Under the pieces are notes generated by a model. That model saw only the letters and a list, made by a program, of their open reading frames with translations. It was not told where the DNA came from and ran no database searches. From Pseudaestuariivita atlantica (GTDB lineage: Bacteria; Pseudomonadota; Alphaproteobacteria; Rhodobacterales; Rhodobacteraceae), in NCBI RefSeq assembly GCF_001205715.1, contig NZ_AQQZ01000001.1, positions 372,001-436,000 of the forward strand: a stretch of 64,000 nucleotides of DNA, given 5' to 3'. Both the position numbers and the translations under genes were made by a program. How positions within the stretch are numbered: the first letter of the stretch is position 1; the number at the start of each line of letters is the position of its first letter. Shown here one piece after another: positions 26,015 to 33,888 of the stretch.

Positions 26015-26579
26015 TAATTCCCGACTTTTCTCGAGGCGGCAGGCACTTGTCGCGACTGCATCGATCCTTGCGACCCCGTCGCTGGCGCTTGCGCAGGCGC
26101 GCGGGCCGGGCGGCGTGCGGCGCAACATCTCGTCCTTCGCGCTGCACCGCTGGCAGGACCATTTCGATGGCCTGGGCAAGGGCATCCTGCTGTCGGACAC
26201 CAACACCAAGGTGCTGCAGCACTGGACCGCGGACGGCGAAATGCGGATCTACCCGACTTCGGTGCCGCTGACCGACGAGTTGACCAAGCGCGGCTATACC
26301 GAGGTGGTGGAGAAGCGCGAGAACCCGAGTTGGCGACCGACGCCGTCGATGCGCGAACGCAACCCCGAATGGCCGCTGGTCATCAAAGGCGGGGACCCGG
26401 AAAACCCGCTGGGCACGCGGGCGCTGTACCTGTCATGGACCTATTACCGCATCCACGGTACACAGGACACGCGCAAGATCGGGCGGCGCTCGTCCAACGG
26501 GTGCATCGGTCTTTACAATGAGCAAATAGAAGAGGTGTATGACCGTACACCGATCGGCACACAGGTAAAGCTCATCTGA
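26007..26579 (+). CDS. L,D-transpeptidase (YkuD) 2, Tat-type signal
   Basis: A 190-residue exported transpeptidase. The signal starts MADNSRLFSRRQALVATASI (twin Arg), cut near residue 30. The active-site motifs are YRIHGTQD and SSNGCIGLYNEQ. It differs from copies 1 and 3 and resembles the common alphaproteobacterial type (ENPSWRPTPSMRERNPEWP). It overlaps the kinase stop by 8 bases and the cytochrome start by TGATG, so it is part of the two-component/cytochrome transcript. The family role is 3-3 crosslinking of peptidoglycan. Confidence 0.9.
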   Translation: MADNSRLFSRRQALVATASILATPSLALAQARGPGGVRRNISSFALHRWQDHFDGLGKGILLSDTNTKVLQHWTADGEMRIYPTSVPLTDELTKRGYTEVVEKRENPSWRPTPSMRERNPEWPLVIKGGDPENPLGTRALYLSWTYYRIHGTQDTRKIGRRSSNGCIGLYNEQIEEVYDRTPIGTQVKLI

Positions 26580-27034
26580 TGAACAAGTCAGCAGTTTTCG
26601 TCGGCCTCGCGCTCGTCGCGGGTATCGGAGCGTTCGGTTACCAGCTTCTCGTTCCCCCGGAACAGGTCGGGCACTCCATGGAGCAGCCCGATATGAGCGG
26701 GGTCGAGGATGGCGGTGCCATCGCGCAGATCACCGTGCCCGCCTCGCTGTCGGAAAACGCGCAGCTGGGCAAGATGATCTTCGAGGCGAATTGCGCCCAG
26801 TGCCACGGCACCAATGCCGTCGGTCAGAAAGGTGTCGCGCCGCCGCTGGTTCACAAGATCTATGAGCCTTCGCACCATTCCGACATGGCGTTCGTTATCG
26901 CCGCGAAAAACGGCGTGCGGGCGCATCACTGGAAATTCGGGAATATGCCCCGGATCGAGGGTGTGACTGACGCTGACGCCAAGTACGTGGCGATGTATGT
27001 CCGCGAATTGCAGCGGGCAAACGGGATCGACTAA
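26579..27034 (+). CDS. Periplasmic c-type cytochrome (mono-haem)
   Basis: A 151-residue protein. An N-terminal hydrophobic segment (6-25) is either an uncleaved anchor or a signal. The haem motif CAQCH is at 72-76 and the likely axial Met at 123 (FGNMPRIEG). Class I cytochromes of this kind carry electrons between periplasmic enzymes and the respiratory chain. It is coupled to the L,D-transpeptidase before it and starts a run of cytochrome and copper oxidase genes. Confidence 0.88.
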   Translation: MNKSAVFVGLALVAGIGAFGYQLLVPPEQVGHSMEQPDMSGVEDGGAIAQITVPASLSENAQLGKMIFEANCAQCHGTNAVGQKGVAPPLVHKIYEPSHHSDMAFVIAAKNGVRAHHWKFGNMPRIEGVTDADAKYVAMYVRELQRANGID

Positions 27035-27039
27035 GGGTG

Positions 27040-27354
27040 ATGCAGATCGCTGTATACCTTCGGCTGGCCGTCTTCAGCGTCCTGGCCGGCATGGTGCTGG
27101 CCCTTGTGCCGGACGATGCCGCGGCCCACGCATCGCTTGTTGCCGAACCGTCCGTTGAACTCTCCTTGGACACGTCGGACGGGGAGGCGCATTGTCACGG
27201 CGCAGTTGAATGCGTCGTGACATTTTTCATCGGAGACGTCGTCAACGGCGACTCCGATCCGTTGCCGCGTGCGCGCTATGACGTGGCGGCGGGAACCGGC
27301 CAGAGCGGCCTGTCCATGGGGCGCGATCCTCCCGTCCCGATCCGTGAAAGATGA
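27040..27354 (+). CDS. Small exported protein of unknown function
   Basis: About 104 residues (GTG 27037 could add one). The signal peptide is LRLAVFSVLAGMVLALVPDDAAA and the mature protein begins HASLVAEPSVELSL. It contains a single CHGAVEC segment, with His-Cys-His before it (HCHG), which could bind metal or form a disulfide. No family is recognised. The AHASL start just after the signal resembles CopC-type copper-binding N-termini, but the rest does not. It lies between two cytochrome genes on the same strand. Confidence 0.55.
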   Translation: MQIAVYLRLAVFSVLAGMVLALVPDDAAAHASLVAEPSVELSLDTSDGEAHCHGAVECVVTFFIGDVVNGDSDPLPRARYDVAAGTGQSGLSMGRDPPVPIRER

Positions 27355-27388
27355 AAGGTCCAACCTGAACATCTTACACGGAGAATAC

Positions 27389-28003
27389 ATGATGAAATCT
27401 ATCAAAGTTACGCTTGCCGTGGTTGCAAGCCTGTCGGCCGGTATCGCGCTGGCACATAGCGGGGCGACGGGTGTCGTGAAGCAGCGCATGGACGGGATGG
27501 CCGCGATGCAGAAGGCGGTCAAGGCGATCACGCCGATCATGCGGGGCCAGGTCGATTACGATCCCGAAGCGGTGCGCGCCTTCGCGGCATCGGTGGAAAT
27601 GCATTCCGGCGAAGCCATGACCAAGCTGTTCCCGGAAGGCACCGGCGGCAAACCGTCCGAGGCAAAGGACTCCGTCTGGTCCGACTGGGAAGGGTTCGAG
27701 AAGCTGGCGGTGGAGCTGGAAGTTCTGGGCCGCGCGCTGGGCGAAGCGTCCGAGAACGGCATGGCGTCGGCGGAGGCCTCCACCTCTGGCAGCAGCATGA
27801 TGGGAACCACCTCGGGCAGCAGCATGATGGGGACCACCACGATGATGGGCGGGCAGGCGACCATGGGCGGCATGATGGGGCAGGCGGATGACGGCATGAT
27901 GGATGCCGACATGCTGGCCGCGATGCCTGCGGACGCGCTGTTCACGCGGATCAGCCAGACCTGTTCGGCATGCCACACCAAGTACCGGGCGGAGTCCAAC
28001 TGA
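27389..28003 (+). CDS. Cytochrome c' with methionine-rich insert
   Basis: A 204-residue periplasmic class II cytochrome. The signal peptide covers 1-22 (ends GIALA). The four-helix cytochrome c' core ends in CSACH at 192-196, followed by KYR as usual for the family. Between helices lies a ~55-residue insert with about 14 Met, including the direct repeat TSGSSMMGT, and segments TTTMMGGQATMGGMMGQ and DDGMMDADM. Normal cytochromes c' lack this. Met-rich stretches bind Cu(I), so the protein may couple copper binding to electron transfer. GGAG precedes the ATG. Confidence 0.85.
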   Translation: MMKSIKVTLAVVASLSAGIALAHSGATGVVKQRMDGMAAMQKAVKAITPIMRGQVDYDPEAVRAFAASVEMHSGEAMTKLFPEGTGGKPSEAKDSVWSDWEGFEKLAVELEVLGRALGEASENGMASAEASTSGSSMMGTTSGSSMMGTTTMMGGQATMGGMMGQADDGMMDADMLAAMPADALFTRISQTCSACHTKYRAESN

Positions 28004-28004
28004 C

Positions 28005-28901
28005 ATGCGCAGGTATGTCCTTGGGGCAGGATCGCTTGCCGCGCTTGCGGCAATCGGTTTCCTGGCGCTGTCGAGCTGGCCTATTGGCGCCGCGCCGTCT
28101 CCGGATCTTGCAAACCTGACCGGAGACGTGAACCGGGGGGCGTATCTTGCGCGCGCCTCGGGCTGCATCGCGTGCCATACCAATCCCGAAGGCGGCGCGC
28201 CGCTGGCGGGCGGTGTGGAACTGGAGACGCCGTTCGGCTCGCTCTATTCGCCGAACCTGACGACCGATCCGGAACACGGCATCGGCGACTGGACGATCGA
28301 CCAGTTCGCCGTCGCGGTCCGGCAGGGGATCTCGCCCGAGGGGGAGCCCTATTACCCGGCCTTCACCTATCCGTTCTACCAGAAGTTCACGGATCAGGAG
28401 ATCGCCGATCTCTGGGCCGCGTTCCAGACGGTTCCGCCGGTGGCCGAGCCATCGAAGGAGCCCGAGATGCCGTTCCCGTTCAACCAGCGCGCCACGCTCA
28501 AAGTCTGGCGCGCGCTGTTCCTCGAATCGCCTCGGACGGACCCGGTGCCGGGGAACGGCGACTTGTGGAACCGCGGGCGGGAACTGGTCGAGGGCGCGAC
28601 GCATTGCGCCGCCTGCCACACCGGCCGCAACCTGCTGGGTGCGCGCAACACCGATACCGAGCATTTCAAGGGAAGCGACATGCTGCCCGGCGGCGGCAAG
28701 GCCCCGGCCATCGACTACAAGACGCTGATGGCGCGGGGTTGGGATGTCGACAGCCTTGCCTACTCGTTGCGCACCGGGATCACGCCTTCGGGCGATGCCT
28801 TCGGCAATGCAATGGGCGAAGTGGTCCTTTATGGTACGCAGTTCCTGACCGACGAGGACCGCAAGGCGATCGCGACCTACCTGATGGACGACCATGGTTG
28901 A
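28005..28901 (+). CDS. Di-haem c-type cytochrome
   Basis: A 298-residue periplasmic protein with two haem motifs, CIACH (54-58) and CAACH (near 201-205). A signal or anchor lies at residues 4-24. The architecture (SPNLTTDPEHGIGDWTIDQF, then LYGTQFLTDED) matches the cytochrome subunits that accompany alcohol dehydrogenases and related oxidoreductases. Here no dehydrogenase is adjacent; the partners are probably the copper oxidases. It starts one base after the cytochrome c' stop. Confidence 0.88.
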   Translation: MRRYVLGAGSLAALAAIGFLALSSWPIGAAPSPDLANLTGDVNRGAYLARASGCIACHTNPEGGAPLAGGVELETPFGSLYSPNLTTDPEHGIGDWTIDQFAVAVRQGISPEGEPYYPAFTYPFYQKFTDQEIADLWAAFQTVPPVAEPSKEPEMPFPFNQRATLKVWRALFLESPRTDPVPGNGDLWNRGRELVEGATHCAACHTGRNLLGARNTDTEHFKGSDMLPGGGKAPAIDYKTLMARGWDVDSLAYSLRTGITPSGDAFGNAMGEVVLYGTQFLTDEDRKAIATYLMDDHG

Positions 28902-28933
28902 CCGGTACGAATGGAAAGGGTGACGAGGTGAAG

Positions 28934-30310
28934 ATGAACCGAAGGCAAGTCCTTCTTGGAGGCGCGGCCCTTGCGGCCGCGCCCACCGGGTTGCTGGCGC
29001 AATCCGGCGCGGAAGCCCTGACCGCCCGCGCGGCCGACATGCAGCTTCTGCCCGCGAAATACGGGCGCACGCGGATCTGGGGGTTCGACGGCACCATGCC
29101 CGGCCCCGTCCTGCGCGTGCCGCAGGGCGGGCGCGTGCAGCGCACGCTTGTGAACGAGTTGCCGCAGGCCACGTCGATCCACTGGCACGGCATCCGCATC
29201 GACAACGCGATGGACGGGGTCAGCGGACTGACGCAGGAGGCCGTCGCGCCGGGCGGGCGGTTCGACTATGACTTTGTCGCGCCGGATGCCGGGACCTACT
29301 GGTACCACGCGCACAACCGGTCGGTGGAACAGGTCGCGCGCGGCCTTTACGGCGCGCTGATCGTCGAGGAGCCGGTGGCGCCCGACGTGGACGAAGAGGA
29401 CGTGCTGGTCCTCGACGACTGGCTGATCGACCCCGCAACCGCCCAGATCGACGACGATTTCGAAGCGATGCACGACCGCAGCCATGCAGGCCGAAACGGC
29501 AACTTCATCGCGGCGAACGGCGTCTACGCGCTGACCAAGCCCGCGCGCCAGCACGAGCGCCGCAGGCTGCGGATCATCAACGCCGCCAACGCGCGCATCT
29601 TCGAATTGCGGCTGCAGGGGCTCGACGGCTGGATCATGGCTTATGACGGGATGCCGCTGGCCGCTCCGCAAGCGTTCGGCGACTACCTTCTGCTGGGCCC
29701 CGGCCAGCGCGCCGATGTCTTCGTCGACGTTATCGCGGACGAAGGCGGGGAAGCCCACCTGCTGGCCGTGCTGGACGGGCAGGGGCTGTCGCAGGTCAAG
29801 TTCGACGTCACCGGCCGCGCCAGCCTCGCGCGGCGGGGCATGCCCACACCGCTGCAGGACAACACGCATGACATGGTCCGCCTTGATGGCGCGCGGCAGC
29901 TCACGCTCGACATGGAGGGCGGCGCGATGGGCGGGTTGCGGGCCGCCACGCTCGACGGCAAGCGTCTCAGCTTCCGGCGACTGGTCAACGAGGGTCAGTT
30001 CTGGGCCTTCAACGGTGCGATTGGCCGGATGGAAGACGCTCCGCTGGCCCAGCTGGAGCGCGGCGAACATGTCCGCCTGAAGATCCGCAACGACACGGCC
30101 TTCCCCCATGCCATGCACCTGCACGGCATGCATTTCCACGAGATCGGAGAGAATGGCGCGCTTGGCCCCTTGCGGGACACGACGCTGATCTTCGGCGACC
30201 AGACGCGCGAGATCGCCTTTGTCGCGGACAATCCGGGCAACTGGCTGTTTCACTGCCACATGCTGTCTCACGCGGCGTCGGGCATGACCACCCGGATCGA
30301 GGTTGCGTGA
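28934..30310 (+). CDS. Multicopper oxidase 1, Tat-exported
   Basis: A 458-residue periplasmic oxidase with three cupredoxin domains. The signal has twin arginines (MNRRQVLLGG). The four copper motifs are intact: SIHWHG, WYHAH, HLHGMHFH and HCHMLSHAASGM, with Met as type-1 axial ligand. Members near copper genes oxidise Cu(I) to the less toxic Cu(II) with O2. There is no long Met-rich loop as in CueO, though the cytochrome c' nearby has one. ATG 28934; GTG 28928 is an alternative. It is coupled to the next cytochrome by TGATG. Confidence 0.92.
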   Translation: MNRRQVLLGGAALAAAPTGLLAQSGAEALTARAADMQLLPAKYGRTRIWGFDGTMPGPVLRVPQGGRVQRTLVNELPQATSIHWHGIRIDNAMDGVSGLTQEAVAPGGRFDYDFVAPDAGTYWYHAHNRSVEQVARGLYGALIVEEPVAPDVDEEDVLVLDDWLIDPATAQIDDDFEAMHDRSHAGRNGNFIAANGVYALTKPARQHERRRLRIINAANARIFELRLQGLDGWIMAYDGMPLAAPQAFGDYLLLGPGQRADVFVDVIADEGGEAHLLAVLDGQGLSQVKFDVTGRASLARRGMPTPLQDNTHDMVRLDGARQLTLDMEGGAMGGLRAATLDGKRLSFRRLVNEGQFWAFNGAIGRMEDAPLAQLERGEHVRLKIRNDTAFPHAMHLHGMHFHEIGENGALGPLRDTTLIFGDQTREIAFVADNPGNWLFHCHMLSHAASGMTTRIEVA

Positions 30311-30774
30311 TGCGGATCGTGCTGGCCCTGGTCGCGGTTATGGTCCTGACCCTGGGCGCGCTCTTCTGGACCGGCCCGGTGGCGACCACGGCGCAGGCCG
30401 CGGGTGCGGGCACGGCGGATATCGTCGCGGGGGAGCGGATCTACGCGGAAAGCTGCGCGTCCTGCCATGGTGCGAACCTCGAAGGGCAGGCGAACTGGCA
30501 AAGCCCGGATGCCGATGGCATGCTGCCCGCGCCGCCGCATGACGAAACCGGCCATACGTGGCATCACGCGGACGGATTGCTGTTCGAATATACCAAGCTG
30601 GGCGGGGCCGTCCTGATGCAGCGCATGGGGATCGAGATGGAAAGCGGCATGCCCGGTTTCGGCGATCGGTTGACAGATGCGCAAATTCACGACGTTCTGG
30701 CCTTTATCAAATCCACCTGGCCGGACAGGATCAGGGACATACAGGCCGAACGCACACGGGCCGAAGGACAATAG
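30310..30774 (+). CDS. Periplasmic c-type cytochrome (mono-haem)
   Basis: A 154-residue protein. Its signal peptide ends near ATTAQA (30) and the haem motif CASCH is at 49-53. Met and His residues are frequent in the second half (GHTWHHADG, VLMQRMGIEMESGMPGF), with one Met likely axial. It is coupled to multicopper oxidase 1. A likely role is electron donor or acceptor for the oxidase or export of electrons from copper oxidation. Confidence 0.87.
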   Translation: MRIVLALVAVMVLTLGALFWTGPVATTAQAAGAGTADIVAGERIYAESCASCHGANLEGQANWQSPDADGMLPAPPHDETGHTWHHADGLLFEYTKLGGAVLMQRMGIEMESGMPGFGDRLTDAQIHDVLAFIKSTWPDRIRDIQAERTRAEGQ

Positions 30775-30782
30775 GACATATC

Positions 30783-31517
30783 ATGACAACCAGATTGCTT
30801 GCGCGGACGGCGCTTTGCCTTGCCGCAACTTTCCCGATGGCGGTGTCGGCCGACGAATTGTCGGAAGACCGCGTCAAGGAGCTGGTCTACGAGGCGATCC
30901 TCGAAAACCCGCAGATCATCATGGATGCCGTGCGCCTGCTGGAAGAGCGCCAGCAGCAGGACCAGCAGGCCGCCGCGTCGGCAATGCTGGAGAACGAACG
31001 CGACCGGCTGGAGCAAGACCCCAACGGCATCGTGCTAGGCAATCCCGAAGGCGACGTCACCGTGGTCGAATTCTTTGACTACAACTGCCCCTATTGCCGG
31101 CGCGTGATGCCGCAGGTGGATGCGCTGGTGGCCCATGACGCGAACGTGCGGCTGGTCTACCGCGAGTGGCCGATCCTTGGCGAAGGCAGCGTCTTTGCCG
31201 CGCGCGCCGCGCTCGCGGCCCGCAAGCAGGACAAGTACGAGGAATTCCACGTCGCCATGATGGGGATGGAAGGCCGCGCGGTGGAGGCCAGCGTCTTGCG
31301 GATCGCCCGCGAAGTCGGGCTCGATATCGACCGGTTGCGCGAGGACATGGAGGCGCCCGAGGTCGATGAGCACATCCAGACATCGATGGAACTGACCCGC
31401 GCGCTGGGGTTCAACGGCACGCCGTCCTTCGTGATCGGCGACGCCCTGATCCCCGGCTATGTCGAGGCGGATGTCCTGATCGAACAGGTCGAGGTCGCGC
31501 GCGAGGCCGCGAACTGA
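30783..31517 (+). CDS. DsbA-family thiol oxidoreductase
   Basis: A 244-residue periplasmic protein. The signal peptide covers residues 1-24 (ends MAVSA). A helical N-terminal extension (LSEDRVKELVYEAILENP) is followed by the thioredoxin fold with CPYC in DYNCPYCRRVM and cis-Pro in GTPSFVIG. This is the BdbD/ScsC-like type rather than classical E. coli DsbA. ScsC-like proteins defend against copper by handling cysteines in copper-stressed periplasm, and the location between copper oxidase genes supports that idea. Confidence 0.88.
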   Translation: MTTRLLARTALCLAATFPMAVSADELSEDRVKELVYEAILENPQIIMDAVRLLEERQQQDQQAAASAMLENERDRLEQDPNGIVLGNPEGDVTVVEFFDYNCPYCRRVMPQVDALVAHDANVRLVYREWPILGEGSVFAARAALAARKQDKYEEFHVAMMGMEGRAVEASVLRIAREVGLDIDRLREDMEAPEVDEHIQTSMELTRALGFNGTPSFVIGDALIPGYVEADVLIEQVEVAREAAN

Positions 31518-31520
31518 CGC

Positions 31521-32804
31521 ATGTTCTGGACGCGTCGGAAAGTTCTGGGCGCAGGTCTCGCCGCGCTTGCGGCGGGGCATGGCCCGGCATTTGCCGGCGC
31601 GCGGTCCTTCGTGTTGCGTCCGGGCGCGGTGACCGCCCGGATCGGCGGCGTGAAACAGGAGTTGCTGGGGTTCAACGGCTCGTGGCCCGGCCCGGAACTG
31701 CGCGCGCGGCAGGGCGACGAGATGCGGATCCGCGTCGAAAACGGCTTGCAGGACGGGGCGCTGGTGCATTGGCACGGACTTCGCGTGCCCAACCGGATGG
31801 ACGGCGTGAACGTCCTGACGCAGGACGTGATCCCGCCCGGACGCAGCTTTGACTACCGCTTCGACCTGCCGGATGCGGGCACCTATTGGTACCATTCCCA
31901 CTACATCTCTTACGACCAGGTGAGCCGTGGGCTGTTCGGGCCTCTCATCATCGACGAACGGCAAAAACCGGACGTGGACCGCGACATCACCGTGCAGCTG
32001 TTCGACATGCTGGTGGACGCGGATGGGGTCTATGACGAGGACACGGGCCCCGAACAGTTCACTGCCGCCGGGCGTCTTGGCAACGTGGCGATGGCGCTCG
32101 CGTCATCCGACGGGGTGACGGTGGGGGAGCGGGTGCGGCTGCGCCTGATCAACCCCTCGATCGACCGCGTCTACGACCTGCGCATCGACGGGCTGGACGG
32201 GCGTATCGTGGCGCTGGACGGGATGCCGCTGGAAGCGCCGCGCGCCGCGCCCGGCATCGTGCTGGCACCGGGGCAGCGTTGCGACCTGATCGGTGACGTG
32301 ACAGGCGATATCGTGTTCCGGGACGCGGATGCGCCGGACCTCGGCCGGATCGCGTCGTCCGGTCAGCGTCCCCGGCGGGCAACCGCGATCCCGGCGCTGG
32401 TCCCCAACCCGATGCCGCGCCCGAACGGGCGGGAGGCGCGCGCCACGGTGGTGATGCAGGGCGGGGCGGGCGGGTCCGCCCATGCCGGGTTCGGCACGTG
32501 GGCGCTGAACGACGTGTCGGGCCTTCCGCGCAAACCGCTTCTGAACGTGCGGCGCGGGACGACGGCGCGGATCACGCTGCGCAACGACACCGCCTTCGAC
32601 CATGTCATGCACCTGCACGGCCATCACTTCCGGGAACTGTCGGCGGACGGCGCGCCCGGCGATTACCGCGATGGCACACTGGTCGGCGCCGGGGAGGCGC
32701 GCGACATCCTGTGCGTGCTCGACAATCCGGGCGACTGGATGCTGCATTGCCACATGCTGAGCCACCAGGCGGACGGCATGGCGACGTGGCTGCGGGTCGG
32801 GTAG
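31521..32804 (+). CDS. Multicopper oxidase 2, Tat-exported
   Basis: A 427-residue periplasmic oxidase, different from the copy at 28934 (about one third identical by eye). The signal is MFWTRRKVLGAGLAAL. The copper motifs are intact: HWHGLRV, WYHSHY, HLHGHHF and HCHMLSHQADGM. There are two oxidases in one operon, one between cytochromes and one after the DsbA-like gene. It may act on Cu(I) or another reduced metal; the substrate is not decided by sequence. It is the last gene of the plus-strand run and converges on the rhodanese gene. Confidence 0.92.
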   Translation: MFWTRRKVLGAGLAALAAGHGPAFAGARSFVLRPGAVTARIGGVKQELLGFNGSWPGPELRARQGDEMRIRVENGLQDGALVHWHGLRVPNRMDGVNVLTQDVIPPGRSFDYRFDLPDAGTYWYHSHYISYDQVSRGLFGPLIIDERQKPDVDRDITVQLFDMLVDADGVYDEDTGPEQFTAAGRLGNVAMALASSDGVTVGERVRLRLINPSIDRVYDLRIDGLDGRIVALDGMPLEAPRAAPGIVLAPGQRCDLIGDVTGDIVFRDADAPDLGRIASSGQRPRRATAIPALVPNPMPRPNGREARATVVMQGGAGGSAHAGFGTWALNDVSGLPRKPLLNVRRGTTARITLRNDTAFDHVMHLHGHHFRELSADGAPGDYRDGTLVGAGEARDILCVLDNPGDWMLHCHMLSHQADGMATWLRVG

Positions 32805-32810
32805 GGGCCG

Positions 32811-33302
32811 CTAAAGCAGGTTCGCGGGCAAAACGGCGAGCGCCTCGTCCAGCGTCACGACCGGCAGTCCCGCCGCGATCCAGCCCGGACCACGGGCAGA
32901 GCCCAGCATCCCCTCCGACACGTCGATGAACCCGCCATACCCGGCCTCGCGCAATTGCCGCAGAACGAACCCCGACCGCCCGCCGGTCGCGCAGATGATC
33001 GCGACCGGGCGTCCGTCCGCTGCCATGCGTGCCGCGAACAGCCGCTCGGCAAAGCGCGGCTCGTGCAGGCTGATCGGCCATGCGCCTTGGGCGATGCCGG
33101 TCTCTTCCCATTCCTCGCGCGAGCGGATGTCGATCAGGCGGACCGTGTCGGCCTGCATTGCCTCGCGCGCTCGGGCGGCGGACCAGATGTCGGCCTCTTG
33201 CGCGGAGGCGGCGAAAGGTGCGAGCACCGCCGCGCCTGACGCACCCGCAAGAAACGCGCGGCGAGGGATCGTGGTTCGGTGTTCGGCTGTCATGTCCACC
33301 AT
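32811..33302 (-). CDS. Rhodanese-domain protein, Tat-exported
   Basis: A 163-residue periplasmic single-domain rhodanese. The twin-arginine signal is TIPRRAFLAGASG. The active-site loop is CATGGRSG, with the catalytic Cys, close to the CxxGxRS form of sulfurtransferases. It may move sulfane sulfur or bind thiophilic metals. The start is 33302 (MVDMTAEH) or 33293. It is the only gene on this strand between two plus-strand copper blocks, except the small membrane gene upstream, separated by 148 bases without a visible gene. Confidence 0.82.
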   Translation of the reverse strand: MVDMTAEHRTTIPRRAFLAGASGAAVLAPFAASAQEADIWSAARAREAMQADTVRLIDIRSREEWEETGIAQGAWPISLHEPRFAERLFAARMAADGRPVAIICATGGRSGFVLRQLREAGYGGFIDVSEGMLGSARGPGWIAAGLPVVTLDEALAVLPANLL

Positions 33303-33450
33303 CGGCGTGTGTTCCCTGTCCTTGTTCGGGCCGCGCTGAACAAGCGGCGCGACCCGGTTCCCGTGCAACGGGACTGCTTCAGGCCGCAGCTTCGGCAAGG
33401 ACGCGCCGGACCGCAAGGGCCCGGCGCGTCCTGCGAAGCCGCCGGCTGCC

Positions 33451-33750
33451 TCATTTCGTGCGGATCGCCGGTATGCGCGTGGGTTGCAGCGTGCTTGTCG
33501 CCTCGGCCGCCTCTTCGCGTTTCGCGTCGCCGTGGCAGGATCGTCCCAAGACGGCGAACATGGCCACGTGGATCGCGATACAGGCGGCGATGGGCGCAAA
33601 CAGGGCAAGGTTGCCCACCAGCCCCGCCAGCGTGCCGCCCGCGATCAGAAATCCCGCCACCGGAAGCAGCATCACCGCGCAACAGACCGCCATTCCGGCA
33701 TGCATGAGGCCAAAGCCCCTTTTCGCGGGTTCGCCCGTGTTTTCAGCCAT
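33451..33750 (-). CDS. Small membrane protein (DUF2933-like)
   Basis: A 99-residue protein with two hydrophobic helices (about residues 17-39 and 46-68). The first holds CC in MAVCCAVMLLPVAG and the second is followed by SCHG. This Cys-containing two-helix plan recalls small membrane proteins of metal-resistance loci. GGAGGG lies just before the ATG. A MerR-type promoter with a 19-bp spacer is found upstream. Its function is unknown; metal delivery or membrane anchoring are guesses. Confidence 0.6.
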   Translation of the reverse strand: MAENTGEPAKRGFGLMHAGMAVCCAVMLLPVAGFLIAGGTLAGLVGNLALFAPIAACIAIHVAMFAVLGRSCHGDAKREEAAEATSTLQPTRIPAIRTK

Positions 33751-33771
33751 CTTGCCCTCCGTTTTGCGAAC

Positions 33772-33802
33772 TTTATGGCGGGTGCACCGCCGGGAAGGTC
33801 AA
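33772..33802 (-). promoter_or_regulatory. Promoter with 19-bp spacer and CueR half-site
   Basis: On the minus strand TTGACC (33802-33797) is followed by TTCC and, after 19 bp in total, CATAAA (33777-33772). The left half of the CueR operator (GACCTTCC) is present but the right half is not. It drives the small membrane protein gene starting at 33750. Confidence 0.5.
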
Positions 33803-33803
33803 G

Positions 33804-33821
33804 AATACATTCCGAGACATT
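33804..33821 (+). promoter_or_regulatory. Tandem TTACA box 4, ahead of L,D-transpeptidase 3
   Basis: AATACATTCCGAGACATT carries ATACA (33805-33809) and AGACA (33815-33819), 10-bp period. A good -10, TTTAAT, is at 33857-33862. The box lies 67 bases before the ATG and directly next to the divergent promoter at 33772-33802. Confidence 0.5.
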
Positions 33822-33888
33822 TTTAGATCGCCGCTACCATTTCCGGCCTTGGCGCGTTTAATGTGCGGGCAGTGAACGGAGTACCCAC

